Shown here in pieces: positions 5,846 to 12,349 of a stretch of DNA of 12,349 bases. Source of the stretch: Anaerolineaceae bacterium (GTDB lineage Bacteria > Chloroflexota > Anaerolineae > Anaerolineales > Anaerolineaceae); NCBI GenBank assembly GCA_011620465.1, contig WOZC01000157.1, forward strand, positions 5,694 to 18,042. Reading direction: 5' to 3'. A model generated the notes under the pieces. That model saw only the letters and a program-made list of their open reading frames with translations. It had not been told where the DNA came from and ran no database searches. A program made the position numbers and the translations under genes. Position 1 is the first letter of the stretch. Each line of letters begins with the position of its first letter.

Positions 5846-7252
5846 ATGTCCGATGAAATTCCCGAAGTAAACGCAAAACGTAGACGTAGAGGCTCGCAAC
5901 CAACTGGTCAGGCATCCCGACCGGTACGCCGTGAGACGCCGTCCCGCCCCACATCTTCCAGCAGCGGCGGGATTGGTATGACTCCCCCACCAACTTCTGG
6001 TAGCGGTGGCAGTGGTTGGAGTGGCAGCTCATCATCCTCCGGTGGCGGTTCTTATGGCAGCGGAGGTCTTGGTGGTGGTCTGGGCAGCCTATTGGGCGGT
6101 CTGGGCTCCGCCACTTCCGGCAAGCGAGGGGGACGCGGTAGCATCGTAGGCATTATCCTGTTGCTCCTGGTTATCTTCTTCCTCTTCCGCATGTGTTCTG
6201 GCGGCACTTCGTTGCTACCTCAAGTTGAACAAGAAACACCGGCTGTTACTCAACCTAACCAGGATGATTCTTTTGTCCTTCAACAACCTACTCCGGATGA
6301 CACCGTTATTCAGCCGTTTTCACCAACCGCAATCTGGCCTACACCCATACCCTCGAATAACTCTGGTAAAACCTGGTTGGTCATGCTTTACCAAGACGCA
6401 GATGATAACGCTTTAGAACGTGATATCCTGATCGATTTCAACGAAGCCGAAATGATTGGTTCAACTGACCAGGTCATGGTTGTTAGTCAACTGGATCGCT
6501 ATCGTGGTGGCTATAGCGGCGATGGCGATTGGTCTACTGCCCATCGTTACCTGGTCACCTATGATGACAACCTCAACAGTATTGGTTCTGATTTGATTGC
6601 GGATATCGGGGAAGTAAACATGGGCGATGCTGATACCCTGGTAGACTTTGTCTCCTGGGCGGCCAGCACCTACCCGGCTGACAATTACGTTCTGATCATG
6701 TCTGACCACGGCATGGGTTGGCCCGGCGGTTGGTCTGACCCTTCTCCTGCCCAGAAGGACAACAGCTCGAACGCACCTTTGACCTCAGCCCTACAGGACG
6801 ATATCCTTTACCTCAACGAGATCGAAGGTGCGCTAAGACAAATCAAATCGAAAACAAATATCGACAAGTTTGAGTTGATCGGTATGGATGCTTGTTTGAT
6901 GAGCCAGATGGAAGTCTATTCCGCCCTGGCTCCGTACACCAAGTATGCTGTCGCTTCCGAAGAAACCGAACCAGGTTTGGGCTGGGCATATTCCGCTTTC
7001 CTCAGCCTGATGGTCTACAACCCCGATCTTTCCACCGAAGAGTTGGCTACAAATATCGTCGATTCTTACATCAGCCAGGATCAGCGTGTGTTGGACGATC
7101 AAGCTCGGGCTGAGTTTTTGGCACAAAATTCCAGTGGCGGCGGTTGGTTTGTCAATCGAATGAGTGCAGAACAACTCGCCCAGCAGCTGGAACAAAACAT
7201 TACGCTTACCGCGTCAACCTTGAGAACTTCCAGGGCTTGCTTAATAGCTTGA
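5846..7252 (+). CDS. Clostripain-type (C11) membrane-anchored protease, N-terminal part (frameshifted)
   Basis: This reading frame carries the catalytic half of a peptidase family C11 (clostripain-like) protein. Residues 1-97 are an unusual cytoplasmic region: Arg-rich at first, then almost pure Ser/Gly. One membrane segment follows (about 99-114), then a Pro/Thr-rich linker (120-172). The protease domain starts at KTWLVMLYQDADDN, with the catalytic His288 in IMSDHGMGW and the nucleophile Cys350 in GMDACLMSQMEV. C11 enzymes cut after basic residues and usually mature by self-cleavage. GGAAGG (5835-5840), five bases before the ATG, supports the start. After about residue 456 the frame leaves the family pattern and stops at 7252; the homologous sequence continues in the -1 frame from 7213. 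Restoring one G near 7213 gives LTAVNLENF and a continuous protein of 857 residues. A weak promoter (TTTCAA, 17 bases, TATAGA, ending at 5796) is possible. Confidence 0.9.
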   Translation: MSDEIPEVNAKRRRRGSQPTGQASRPVRRETPSRPTSSSSGGIGMTPPPTSGSGGSGWSGSSSSSGGGSYGSGGLGGGLGSLLGGLGSATSGKRGGRGSIVGIILLLLVIFFLFRMCSGGTSLLPQVEQETPAVTQPNQDDSFVLQQPTPDDTVIQPFSPTAIWPTPIPSNNSGKTWLVMLYQDADDNALERDILIDFNEAEMIGSTDQVMVVSQLDRYRGGYSGDGDWSTAHRYLVTYDDNLNSIGSDLIADIGEVNMGDADTLVDFVSWAASTYPADNYVLIMSDHGMGWPGGWSDPSPAQKDNSSNAPLTSALQDDILYLNEIEGALRQIKSKTNIDKFELIGMDACLMSQMEVYSALAPYTKYAVASEETEPGLGWAYSAFLSLMVYNPDLSTEELATNIVDSYISQDQRVLDDQARAEFLAQNSSGGGWFVNRMSAEQLAQQLEQNITLTASTLRTSRACLIA

Positions 7253-8418
7253 ATGGATTCGCCTATCAACTTCAACGTCTGGATCAGCGCGTGGTTGCCC
7301 AGGCACGCAGCTACGCTCAGTCGTACACCTCCATCTTTGGCAGCAATGTGCCCCCGTCTTTCATCGACCTGGGTAATTTTGTTCAACTGATCTATAAAAA
7401 CACCGAGGATGCCAATGTTCGAGCTGCTGCAGAAAATGTGATCACTGGTTTGAACAACGCCATTGTGGCCGAGAAACATGGTCCCGCCAAACCGGGCTCG
7501 ACCGGTATCGCCATCTATTACCCCAATTCCCAGCTCTATTCTACAGCCGCGACTGGAATGTCTTCTTATACTATGATCGCTGACAGTTTCAGCCGTTCCT
7601 CCCTCTGGGATGACTTCCTGGGCTACCATTACTCCGGTCGGAACTTCGAAGAGACCGCGGTACAGCCAGTAGCAATTGAACGCGCCAGCCAGATTCCGGG
7701 TTTGGGCAACATACAGGTTGGACCAATCGAAGCTTCCGCCAACAGTGTAACCCCTGGCAATTTTGTGGAACTCAGCACGGTCATCACTGGTCAAAACATT
7801 GGGTACATCTATTTCTTCACAGGTTTGCTGGATGAGGAATCGAACAGCATCTATGTTGCCGATACAGATTACCTGGAAAGCCCGCAGACAGGGCAGGAAT
7901 CCGGCATCTATTACCCGATTTGGCCAGATGCTGAGCAGTTCCGTCTCAATTTCGAATTTGAACCCATCCTTTACACCATTAGCGATGGCAGCCAGGAAGT
8001 TTTGGCGCTCTTCAACCCGCAAAGTTATGGACGCAACGCTTCCGAAGCAGTTTATTACGTCGATGGCACCTATACTTACCAAGGTACTGGTGAAAGCCGG
8101 ACCGCCCAACTGCTCTTCCGTGATAACAAGCTGTTCAAGGTCTTAACGTATACCGGCAGCACAACAGCAAGCGCGCCCTATGAGATCACCCCCAATATTG
8201 GCGACACGTTTACCGTCAGCCGCCGCTGGATGGATCTTGACAGCAGCGGTAATGTCACAGGTATTTCCTTTGACAACGGCGATACAATCAGCTTCTCCGG
8301 AGACACGATCGAATCGGGTACCCAATATCTACCTGACGGTACCTACCTGGTCGGTTTCCTGGTGGCAGACCGGGACGGCAATATCACCCCAGTTTATACA
8401 CAAATCACAGTGAAATAA
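7213..8418 (+). CDS. Clostripain-type (C11) protease, C-terminal part (frameshifted)
   Basis: This is the continuation of the protease gene in the -1 frame; the frame is open from about 7144, but meaningful sequence starts near 7213 (VNLENFQGLLNSLNGFAYQL), the helical segment that in C11 proteins follows the catalytic region. The rest of the protease domain runs to about GTGIAIYYPNSQLYST-like text (STGIAIYYPN) and the end of the fold around 7650. The last 250 residues are beta-rich (IGYIYFFTGLLDEESN, TYTYQGTGESRTAQLLF) and probably form an extracellular C-terminal domain of unknown function. No start codon with a ribosome site lies near 7213, so this part is not a separate gene. It is either part of a disrupted gene or an intact gene with a sequencing or assembly error. 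A strong terminator follows 27 bases after the stop. Confidence 0.85.
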   Translation, partial: VNLENFQGLLNSLNGFAYQLQRLDQRVVAQARSYAQSYTSIFGSNVPPSFIDLGNFVQLIYKNTEDANVRAAAENVITGLNNAIVAEKHGPAKPGSTGIAIYYPNSQLYSTAATGMSSYTMIADSFSRSSLWDDFLGYHYSGRNFEETAVQPVAIERASQIPGLGNIQVGPIEASANSVTPGNFVELSTVITGQNIGYIYFFTGLLDEESNSIYVADTDYLESPQTGQESGIYYPIWPDAEQFRLNFEFEPILYTISDGSQEVLALFNPQSYGRNASEAVYYVDGTYTYQGTGESRTAQLLFRDNKLFKVLTYTGSTTASAPYEITPNIGDTFTVSRRWMDLDSSGNVTGISFDNGDTISFSGDTIESGTQYLPDGTYLVGFLVADRDGNITPVYTQITVK

Positions 8419-8444
8419 AAATCGTCTGGTTCTATAATAAAAAG

Positions 8445-8473
8445 CAGTTGGCGTTTTGCCAACTGTTTTTTTT
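8445..8473 (+). terminator. Rho-independent terminator after the protease gene
   Basis: A perfect 8-bp stem CAGTTGGC/GCCAACTG with loop GTTTT is followed by eight T residues (8466-8473). It closes the protease transcription unit. Confidence 0.93.
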
Positions 8474-8541
8474 GACAAGAAATCCAGGAACACTAACTTT
8501 CTGGAGAGGCTACAATTATCGGGATCAAACTGGAGGTAGGT

Positions 8542-8886
8542 ATGCTGAAAATTGGGGCTATTGTCTGGGGTGTAACTGAAGTCGATCGCGCAGTTAAGTT
8601 TTGGTGCCAGGCTTTAGATTACATACCCAAATATCCCCCGGAAACTGATTTCGCCATCCTGATCCCACGCGAAGGTGATGGTTTTCAGCTCTCGCTCAAC
8701 CGGGTCACCAGCCCCCATCCCCGCCGACATCACATGGACCTTTTCAGTACCAACCAGGTTGGCGAAGTGCGGCGCCTGATCAGCCTGGGAGCCACCCAAA
8801 AGGATTGGAATTACGAGGAAGGCGCAGATTATGTGGTCATGGAAGATCCGGACGGAAATTCTTTTTGCGTCATCCAGGTTCCATAA
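8542..8886 (+). CDS. VOC-superfamily (glyoxalase/bleomycin-resistance fold) protein
   Basis: The 114-residue product is a single-module vicinal oxygen chelate protein. It opens with the typical strand-helix LKIGAIVWGVTEVDRAVKFWCQALDY and closes with YVVMEDPDGNSFCVIQVP, the family's signature end. A central HHMDLF supplies a likely metal-ligand His, and the Glu of MEDPDGN or the final strand could supply others. Active enzymes of this fold are dimers or two-module proteins, so a homodimer is expected. The substrate cannot be read from sequence: glyoxalase-like enzyme, dioxygenase or binding protein are all possible. GGAGGT (8532-8537) lies directly before the ATG. A possible -10 box TACAAT at 8511-8516 would give its own short transcript. 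Confidence 0.88.
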   Translation: MLKIGAIVWGVTEVDRAVKFWCQALDYIPKYPPETDFAILIPREGDGFQLSLNRVTSPHPRRHHMDLFSTNQVGEVRRLISLGATQKDWNYEEGADYVVMEDPDGNSFCVIQVP

Positions 8887-8967
8887 GGCATGTTGACGAC
8901 CGTGGATGGAGCAAGCAACTCTCGCTTAGTTCTCTGTATGTCCACAGCCTTATCATCACCATTCCAC

Positions 8968-8976
8968 TGGTAAAAT
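8968..8976 (+). promoter_or_regulatory. Extended -10 box giving a probable leaderless nnrD mRNA
   Basis: TGGTAAAAT ends eight bases before the ATG at 8985. A weak -35-like TTATCA (8950-8955) lies 15 bases upstream. No ribosome site precedes the ATG, so transcription probably starts at the initiation codon. The layout matches that of the MFS gene at 2661-2679. Confidence 0.5.
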
Positions 8977-8984
8977 TATTCACA

Positions 8985-9905
8985 ATGGAAAACTATTCTG
9001 CTGCACCAATCACCGCTGAATTAGCTGCATCATTACTTCCAGGCAGACCAGTCGATTCGCACAAAGGCAGCTTTGGCAAAGCGCTGGTTATCGCCGGTTC
9101 ACGCCAGTTTACAGGCGCTGCAAACCTTTCCATCCAGGCAGCCTTGCGCAGCGGTACTGGCTTAGTCTATGCTGCCATTCCCGAATCCATCTACCTGCCC
9201 CTTGCTGCCAGTATTCCTGAAGCAATTTGGCTCTTGTTGCCAGAGAAAGGTAATGCAATCGGGGATGGGGAGCGGGAAAACTTGTCCTCAACAGATTTCA
9301 GGGTTGGCGAAATGATGGAGGGCAAGGATGCTATTCTGATCGGACCTGGCTTGGGTCAGGCAGAAAGTACGCAGGCTTTTCTACTTGCTGTTCTGGCACA
9401 ACTTCGTGAGCATGCCCCTGACCTGCCCCTGGTTGTCGATGCTGACGCGCTCAATATTTTGAGTTTCCAACCCGATTGGTGCAATCTCCTGCCGAACCGA
9501 ACCGTTCTGACCCCGCATGAGATGGAATTCTCACGGTTAAGTGGGCTGCCCTTGGACGAAATCCATGCTAATCGCCTGAAACTTTCCAGCACCTACGCGC
9601 AAAAATGGGGACAAACACTGATCCTCAAAGGGGCAAATACCATCATCTCCAATCCTCAAGGTGTTAACCGTGTTTTACCTTTTGCTAACTCAGTGTTAGC
9701 TCATGGCGGTACCGGCGATGTGTTGGTAGGGCTGCTTGTCGGTTTATTGGCGCAAGGGCTTAGGCCTTTCGATGCTGCCACGCTCGCGGTCTGGCTGCAC
9801 GCCTGCGCAGCCGAGTTGGCGCTGGCTGAGGTCGGTCACCCCGCCGCCACCTTACCATCGGACATCATCCGGCAATTAGGCAGAGCAATGAAGACTATCG
9901 GGTAA
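8985..9905 (+). CDS. nnrD: ADP-dependent NAD(P)H-hydrate dehydratase
   Basis: The enzyme repairs damaged cofactor by dehydrating NAD(P)H hydrate back to NAD(P)H, with ADP (or ATP) as the energy source, in the cytoplasm. The 306-residue protein has the ribokinase-like YjeF C-terminal fold: GSFGKALVIAGSRQFTGAA near residue 27, PLVVDADALNIL, LTPHEMEFSRL, LILKGANTII, and the catalytic GGTGDVLVGLLVGLL with the general-base Asp at residue 245. Many bacteria carry it fused to the NAD(P)HX epimerase (NnrE); here the epimerase half is absent, so it must be encoded elsewhere. The frame is open upstream to about 8805, but this stretch overlaps the VOC gene and has no family similarity, so I chose the ATG at 8985. 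No terminator is visible after the stop. Confidence 0.92.
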   Translation: MENYSAAPITAELAASLLPGRPVDSHKGSFGKALVIAGSRQFTGAANLSIQAALRSGTGLVYAAIPESIYLPLAASIPEAIWLLLPEKGNAIGDGERENLSSTDFRVGEMMEGKDAILIGPGLGQAESTQAFLLAVLAQLREHAPDLPLVVDADALNILSFQPDWCNLLPNRTVLTPHEMEFSRLSGLPLDEIHANRLKLSSTYAQKWGQTLILKGANTIISNPQGVNRVLPFANSVLAHGGTGDVLVGLLVGLLAQGLRPFDAATLAVWLHACAAELALAEVGHPAATLPSDIIRQLGRAMKTIG

Positions 9906-10198
9906 TTTGTCTGTTGGGGACTGCTTCCACGCCGTCCAGTTACGATGATCTGTGCAACCAAACCAGGTAAGATCACACAAATTATCCTACAAATAAACCC
10001 ACCCATGTCCTCCTCCCTCCACCCAATGGAAGGGGTTGGCGTTTCTGGGGGCAAGTTAACCTGGATCAACAAGATGCTATTAAATTACCTAAATCAGTTT
10101 TCGGACAACTACACTTATGGCAACCCTCAATCAGCATTGCTGGATCAAGAATAAACTAAACAGGATGACTAATTCAAATCATAAAAAGCCCCTTACTT

Positions 10199-10250
10199 TG
10201 AACTGCAACCAAAAGTTGGATAAAAAATCCAACCAAGGAGGTGCAGTTCA
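10199..10250 (+). repeat. Nested inverted repeat (possible structured RNA)
   Basis: The outer arms TGAACTGCA (10199-10207) and TGCAGTTCA (10242-10250) pair perfectly, and an inner hairpin GTTGGAT (10215-10221) / ATCCAAC (10227-10233) has loop AAAAA. The right side holds AAGGAGGTG (10235-10243), a perfect Shine-Dalgarno-like sequence, but no usual start codon follows at a suitable distance. The function is unknown. Confidence 0.6.
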
Positions 10251-10342
10251 CTTTATCGGGCAGCTATTTTATAAAGATGATTTCATCTTCTGTTCCAAGC
10301 TTTAATTTTTCTTTCACTGCAATCGTGAAGATATATTATCTA

Positions 10343-10371
10343 TTGTTATTCAAATAAAAAAGGCGTATATT
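10343..10371 (+). promoter_or_regulatory. Sigma70-type promoter of the large SPFH gene
   Basis: The -35 box TTGTTA (10343-10348) and -10 box TATATT (10366-10371) are separated by exactly 17 bases. The predicted start near 10378 gives a leader of about 32 bases that opens with a hairpin, ATCTCT (10379-10384) / AGAGAT (10393-10398), just ahead of the GGAG ribosome site (10401-10404). Confidence 0.6.
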
Positions 10372-10409
10372 TATTTGTATCTCTAATTTCAAAGAGATCC
10401 GGAGAACAT

Positions 10410-12349
10410 ATGAATCCCAACCAATACTTCGTTTTGATTGCTTTGGCAATCATTCTTTTTCTAATCATGCTTACTGGCATCCGTTTCATTCCAAATAACC
10501 GCATTGGTATCGTCGAAAAACGGTTCGGTCGGAAGTCTGTAAAGGGTAACTTTATCGCCTTGCACGGTGAAGCTGGTTATCAACCCGATGTTTTGCGAGG
10601 CGGTCTTCATTACCTGATGCCGATTCAATATCGTGTCCTTGTGGTGTCGTTGGTGACTATCCCCCAGGGCAAAATCGGCTATGTATTCGCTCGCGACGGT
10701 CAACCGCTTTCTGCAATGCAGGTCCTTGCAAGCAATACCACTGCGAATAACTTCCAGGATGTGACTGACTTTCTAACTAACGGCGGTCAGCGTGGTCCGC
10801 AACGACAGATATTGCGCGAAGGAACCTATGCTATCAATCTTGCTCAATTTGTGGTTATCACGGAGGAACGCGTGCACTACCTGGCATTGAGCAAAGATGA
10901 TCAGTCGGCGATCGAATCCATGACGGCTGTGATCAATAGCCGCAAGGGTTTTACGCCTTTGGTCATCAAAGACTCTGATGACATGATTGGCATTGTCACT
11001 ATTCACGATGGACTTTCCTTGCCATCGGGCGAGATCATCGCTCCAGTTGTTGGTCAGGACCAAAGCAATGAAGCGACTTATCATAACAATTTCCAAATGC
11101 CTGATCGTTTCATTGCTGCCAATGGTCTGCGCGGACGTCAGCTGCAGGTACTGGTTGAAGGAACTTTTTACCTCAACCGCCTGTTTGCAACAGTGGAATT
11201 AATCCCAAAAACCATCATCGAGGTGGGTTTTGTTGGTGTAGTTGTTTCGTATACCGGCAGTATCAGCGAAGACCTTTCTGGAACAGAGTATCGCCATGGC
11301 GAACTGGTCAGTATCGGCAGCCGGGGTGTCTGGAATGTGCCGTTGCTGCCGGGTAAATATGCTTTCAATACCTATGCCGGCAAAGTGGTAGCTGTTCCTA
11401 CAACCAACATTATCTTGAAATGGATCAAATCTGAGGTTGGCTCGCATAATTTGGATGAAAACCTCTCAGAAGTATCGCTGATCACCAAAGACGCCTTTGA
11501 ACCTTCCTTGCCGCTTTCGGTGGTGATCCATATCGATTACCAGAAGGCTCCATTAGTGGTGCAGCGCTTTGGAGACGTCAAAAAGTTGGTGGAACAAACC
11601 CTTGACCCGATGGTGTCAGCCTATTTCAAGAATATCGGTCAAACACGCACGTTGATCCAGCTCATTCATGATCGTAACGAAATCCAGGATCTCTCCAGCC
11701 AGGAGATGAAGGCAAAGTTCCTGCATTACAACCTGGAACTGGAAGAGGTACTGATTGGCACGCCCACGACCATTGGCAGCGATAAAAACATGGAAGTGAT
11801 CTTGAATCAACTGCGTGCCCGCCAGATCGCTATTGAACAAATCGAAACTTTCCAACGTCAGCAAGATGCTGCCGTCAAGGAACGGGAACTGCGCGAAGCC
11901 CAGGCACGTACAGAACAACAACGCAACATCACCGAATCCGAACTGAGCATTACGGTGCTCTCCAACCAGGGTAAAGCTGACTACATGAAAGCTTTACAGC
12001 AAGCTGCCCAAATCCGCGCGCTTGCGGAAGCAGAAGCTGAAAAGATCGCTCGAACCGGTATTGCCCAGGCTATTGCTACTGAGGAACAAGTGGCTGCTTA
12101 TGGTGGTCCACAATACCAGGTGACCCAGCAGGTCATGAACCGCTTCGCTGAAGCTGTCCAGCAATCCCGAGTGGATGTGGTGCCAAGAGTAGTGGTTGGC
12201 GGGGGTCAAGGCGAAGGAGGCGCTTCGGGCAGCAGCGTCATGGAAGGGCTGTTGACCCTGTTGCTCTCAGATAAACTAGGGCTCGAAACCAGCCGCACAA
12301 CTTCACGCGAACCTTCTGAGGAAGTCGACCGGATGAAGCAGGAAATTCG
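10410..12349 (+). CDS. Large SPFH/flotillin-like membrane protein (3' end outside window)
   Basis: The frame stays open to the window edge, giving at least 646 residues. One N-terminal membrane segment (about 6-23) is followed by a long beta-rich region in which the motif L-x-x-G-x-[Y/F/H]-x-x-N-like recurs four times: LRGGLHYLMP (62), LREGTYAIN (135), LVEGTFYLN (248) and LLPGKYAFN (312). Strands such as IPNNRIGIVEKRFG, IPQGKIGYVFARDG and IIEVGFVGVVVSYTG come between them. This is the entry hairpin of SPFH domains, apparently multiplied. The SPFH core proper follows (about 350-470), then a helical, charged and Ala/Gln-rich coiled-coil zone (470-560). Near the C-terminus is a Gly-rich stretch (597-608). 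Flotillin-like proteins scaffold membrane microdomains; a specific role cannot be assigned. GGAG at 10401-10404 supports the ATG. Confidence 0.88.
   Translation, partial: MNPNQYFVLIALAIILFLIMLTGIRFIPNNRIGIVEKRFGRKSVKGNFIALHGEAGYQPDVLRGGLHYLMPIQYRVLVVSLVTIPQGKIGYVFARDGQPLSAMQVLASNTTANNFQDVTDFLTNGGQRGPQRQILREGTYAINLAQFVVITEERVHYLALSKDDQSAIESMTAVINSRKGFTPLVIKDSDDMIGIVTIHDGLSLPSGEIIAPVVGQDQSNEATYHNNFQMPDRFIAANGLRGRQLQVLVEGTFYLNRLFATVELIPKTIIEVGFVGVVVSYTGSISEDLSGTEYRHGELVSIGSRGVWNVPLLPGKYAFNTYAGKVVAVPTTNIILKWIKSEVGSHNLDENLSEVSLITKDAFEPSLPLSVVIHIDYQKAPLVVQRFGDVKKLVEQTLDPMVSAYFKNIGQTRTLIQLIHDRNEIQDLSSQEMKAKFLHYNLELEEVLIGTPTTIGSDKNMEVILNQLRARQIAIEQIETFQRQQDAAVKERELREAQARTEQQRNITESELSITVLSNQGKADYMKALQQAAQIRALAEAEAEKIARTGIAQAIATEEQVAAYGGPQYQVTQQVMNRFAEAVQQSRVDVVPRVVVGGGQGEGGASGSSVMEGLLTLLLSDKLGLETSRTTSREPSEEVDRMKQEI

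Larger units (their letters stand above)
9906..10409. other. Gene-free stretch with nested hairpin
   Basis: No convincing gene is present in these 504 bases. Short open frames on both strands lack ribosome sites and recognisable composition. The right half is AT-rich. Noticeable structures are the nested inverted repeat at 10199-10250, a small hairpin AAGATG/CATCTT at 10274-10289, and the promoter of the next gene at 10343-10371. No terminator is seen for nnrD. Confidence 0.7.

Noticed and set aside
7190..7215. Programmed -1 ribosomal frameshifting in the protease gene.
   Set aside because: The run of A residues at 7194-7197 is not in the frame needed for an X-XXY-YYZ slippery site, and I see no strong downstream stem; a simple one-base indel explains the sequence better.
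8472..8477. A perfect TTGACA at the end of the T tract of the terminator, as a -35 box for the VOC gene.
   Set aside because: No acceptable -10 box lies 16-18 bases downstream; the better -10-like TACAAT at 8511 is too far away. The match may be accidental.
8805..8984. A 60-codon N-terminal extension of the NnrD frame.
   Set aside because: It overlaps the VOC coding sequence in another frame, is unusually Arg/Gly-rich without family similarity, and lacks a ribosome site; NnrD begins normally at 8985.
9945..10305. Two small plus-strand open frames (69 and 62 codons) in the gene-free stretch.
   Set aside because: Neither start has a ribosome site or a close -10 box, the compositions look random, they overlap each other, and the second runs through the nested hairpin.

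Overview
The window looks like chromosomal DNA from an uncultured or anaerobic Chloroflexota bacterium, most probably of the Anaerolineae. This is an inference from gene content and style: moderate GC, secreted proteins with Pro/Thr- or Ser/Gly-rich linkers, a clostripain-type surface protease, SUMF1-type lipoproteins, SPFH proteins, and a mix of Shine-Dalgarno-led and apparently leaderless genes. No marker gene fixes the taxonomy. I see no prophage, insertion sequence or CRISPR array.

Layout. Positions 1-192 hold a tRNA-Val(CAC) gene on the minus strand with a clear promoter, and next to it a perfect 55-bp direct duplication of its 3' half plus downstream flank, apparently part of a degenerate tRNA copy. 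A secreted SUMF1-domain lipoprotein (392-1381, +) converges on a Fsr-type MFS transporter (1431-2663, -) across a shared two-way terminator. Divergent from the transporter is a membrane-anchored SPFH/prohibitin-like protein (2836-3699, +). Next come an SRPBCC protein and a small GlsB/YeaQ-type membrane protein that form a two-gene operon ending in a strong terminator (3868-4637). A DMT/EamA transporter with a His-rich tail follows (4660-5679); its reading frame appears to start at a rare ATT codon. A clostripain-type (C11) membrane-anchored protease (5846-8418) is split by a single-base frameshift near 7213 and ends at a strong terminator. A VOC-fold protein, a stand-alone NAD(P)H-hydrate dehydratase (probably leaderless), a 500-bp gene-free stretch with a nested hairpin, and a large SPFH/flotillin-like protein that runs off the right edge complete the window.

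How the genes relate. Most transcription units are single genes of housekeeping or envelope type, and I find no convincing multi-gene defence or biosynthetic system. The recurring theme is the cell envelope: two different SPFH membrane scaffolds, a surface protease, a surface lipoprotein, two transporters and a small membrane protein. The points most worth a second look are the probable ATT start, the frameshifted protease, the leaderless extended -10 architecture shared by two genes, the degenerate tRNA copy, and the repeated module in the large SPFH protein.
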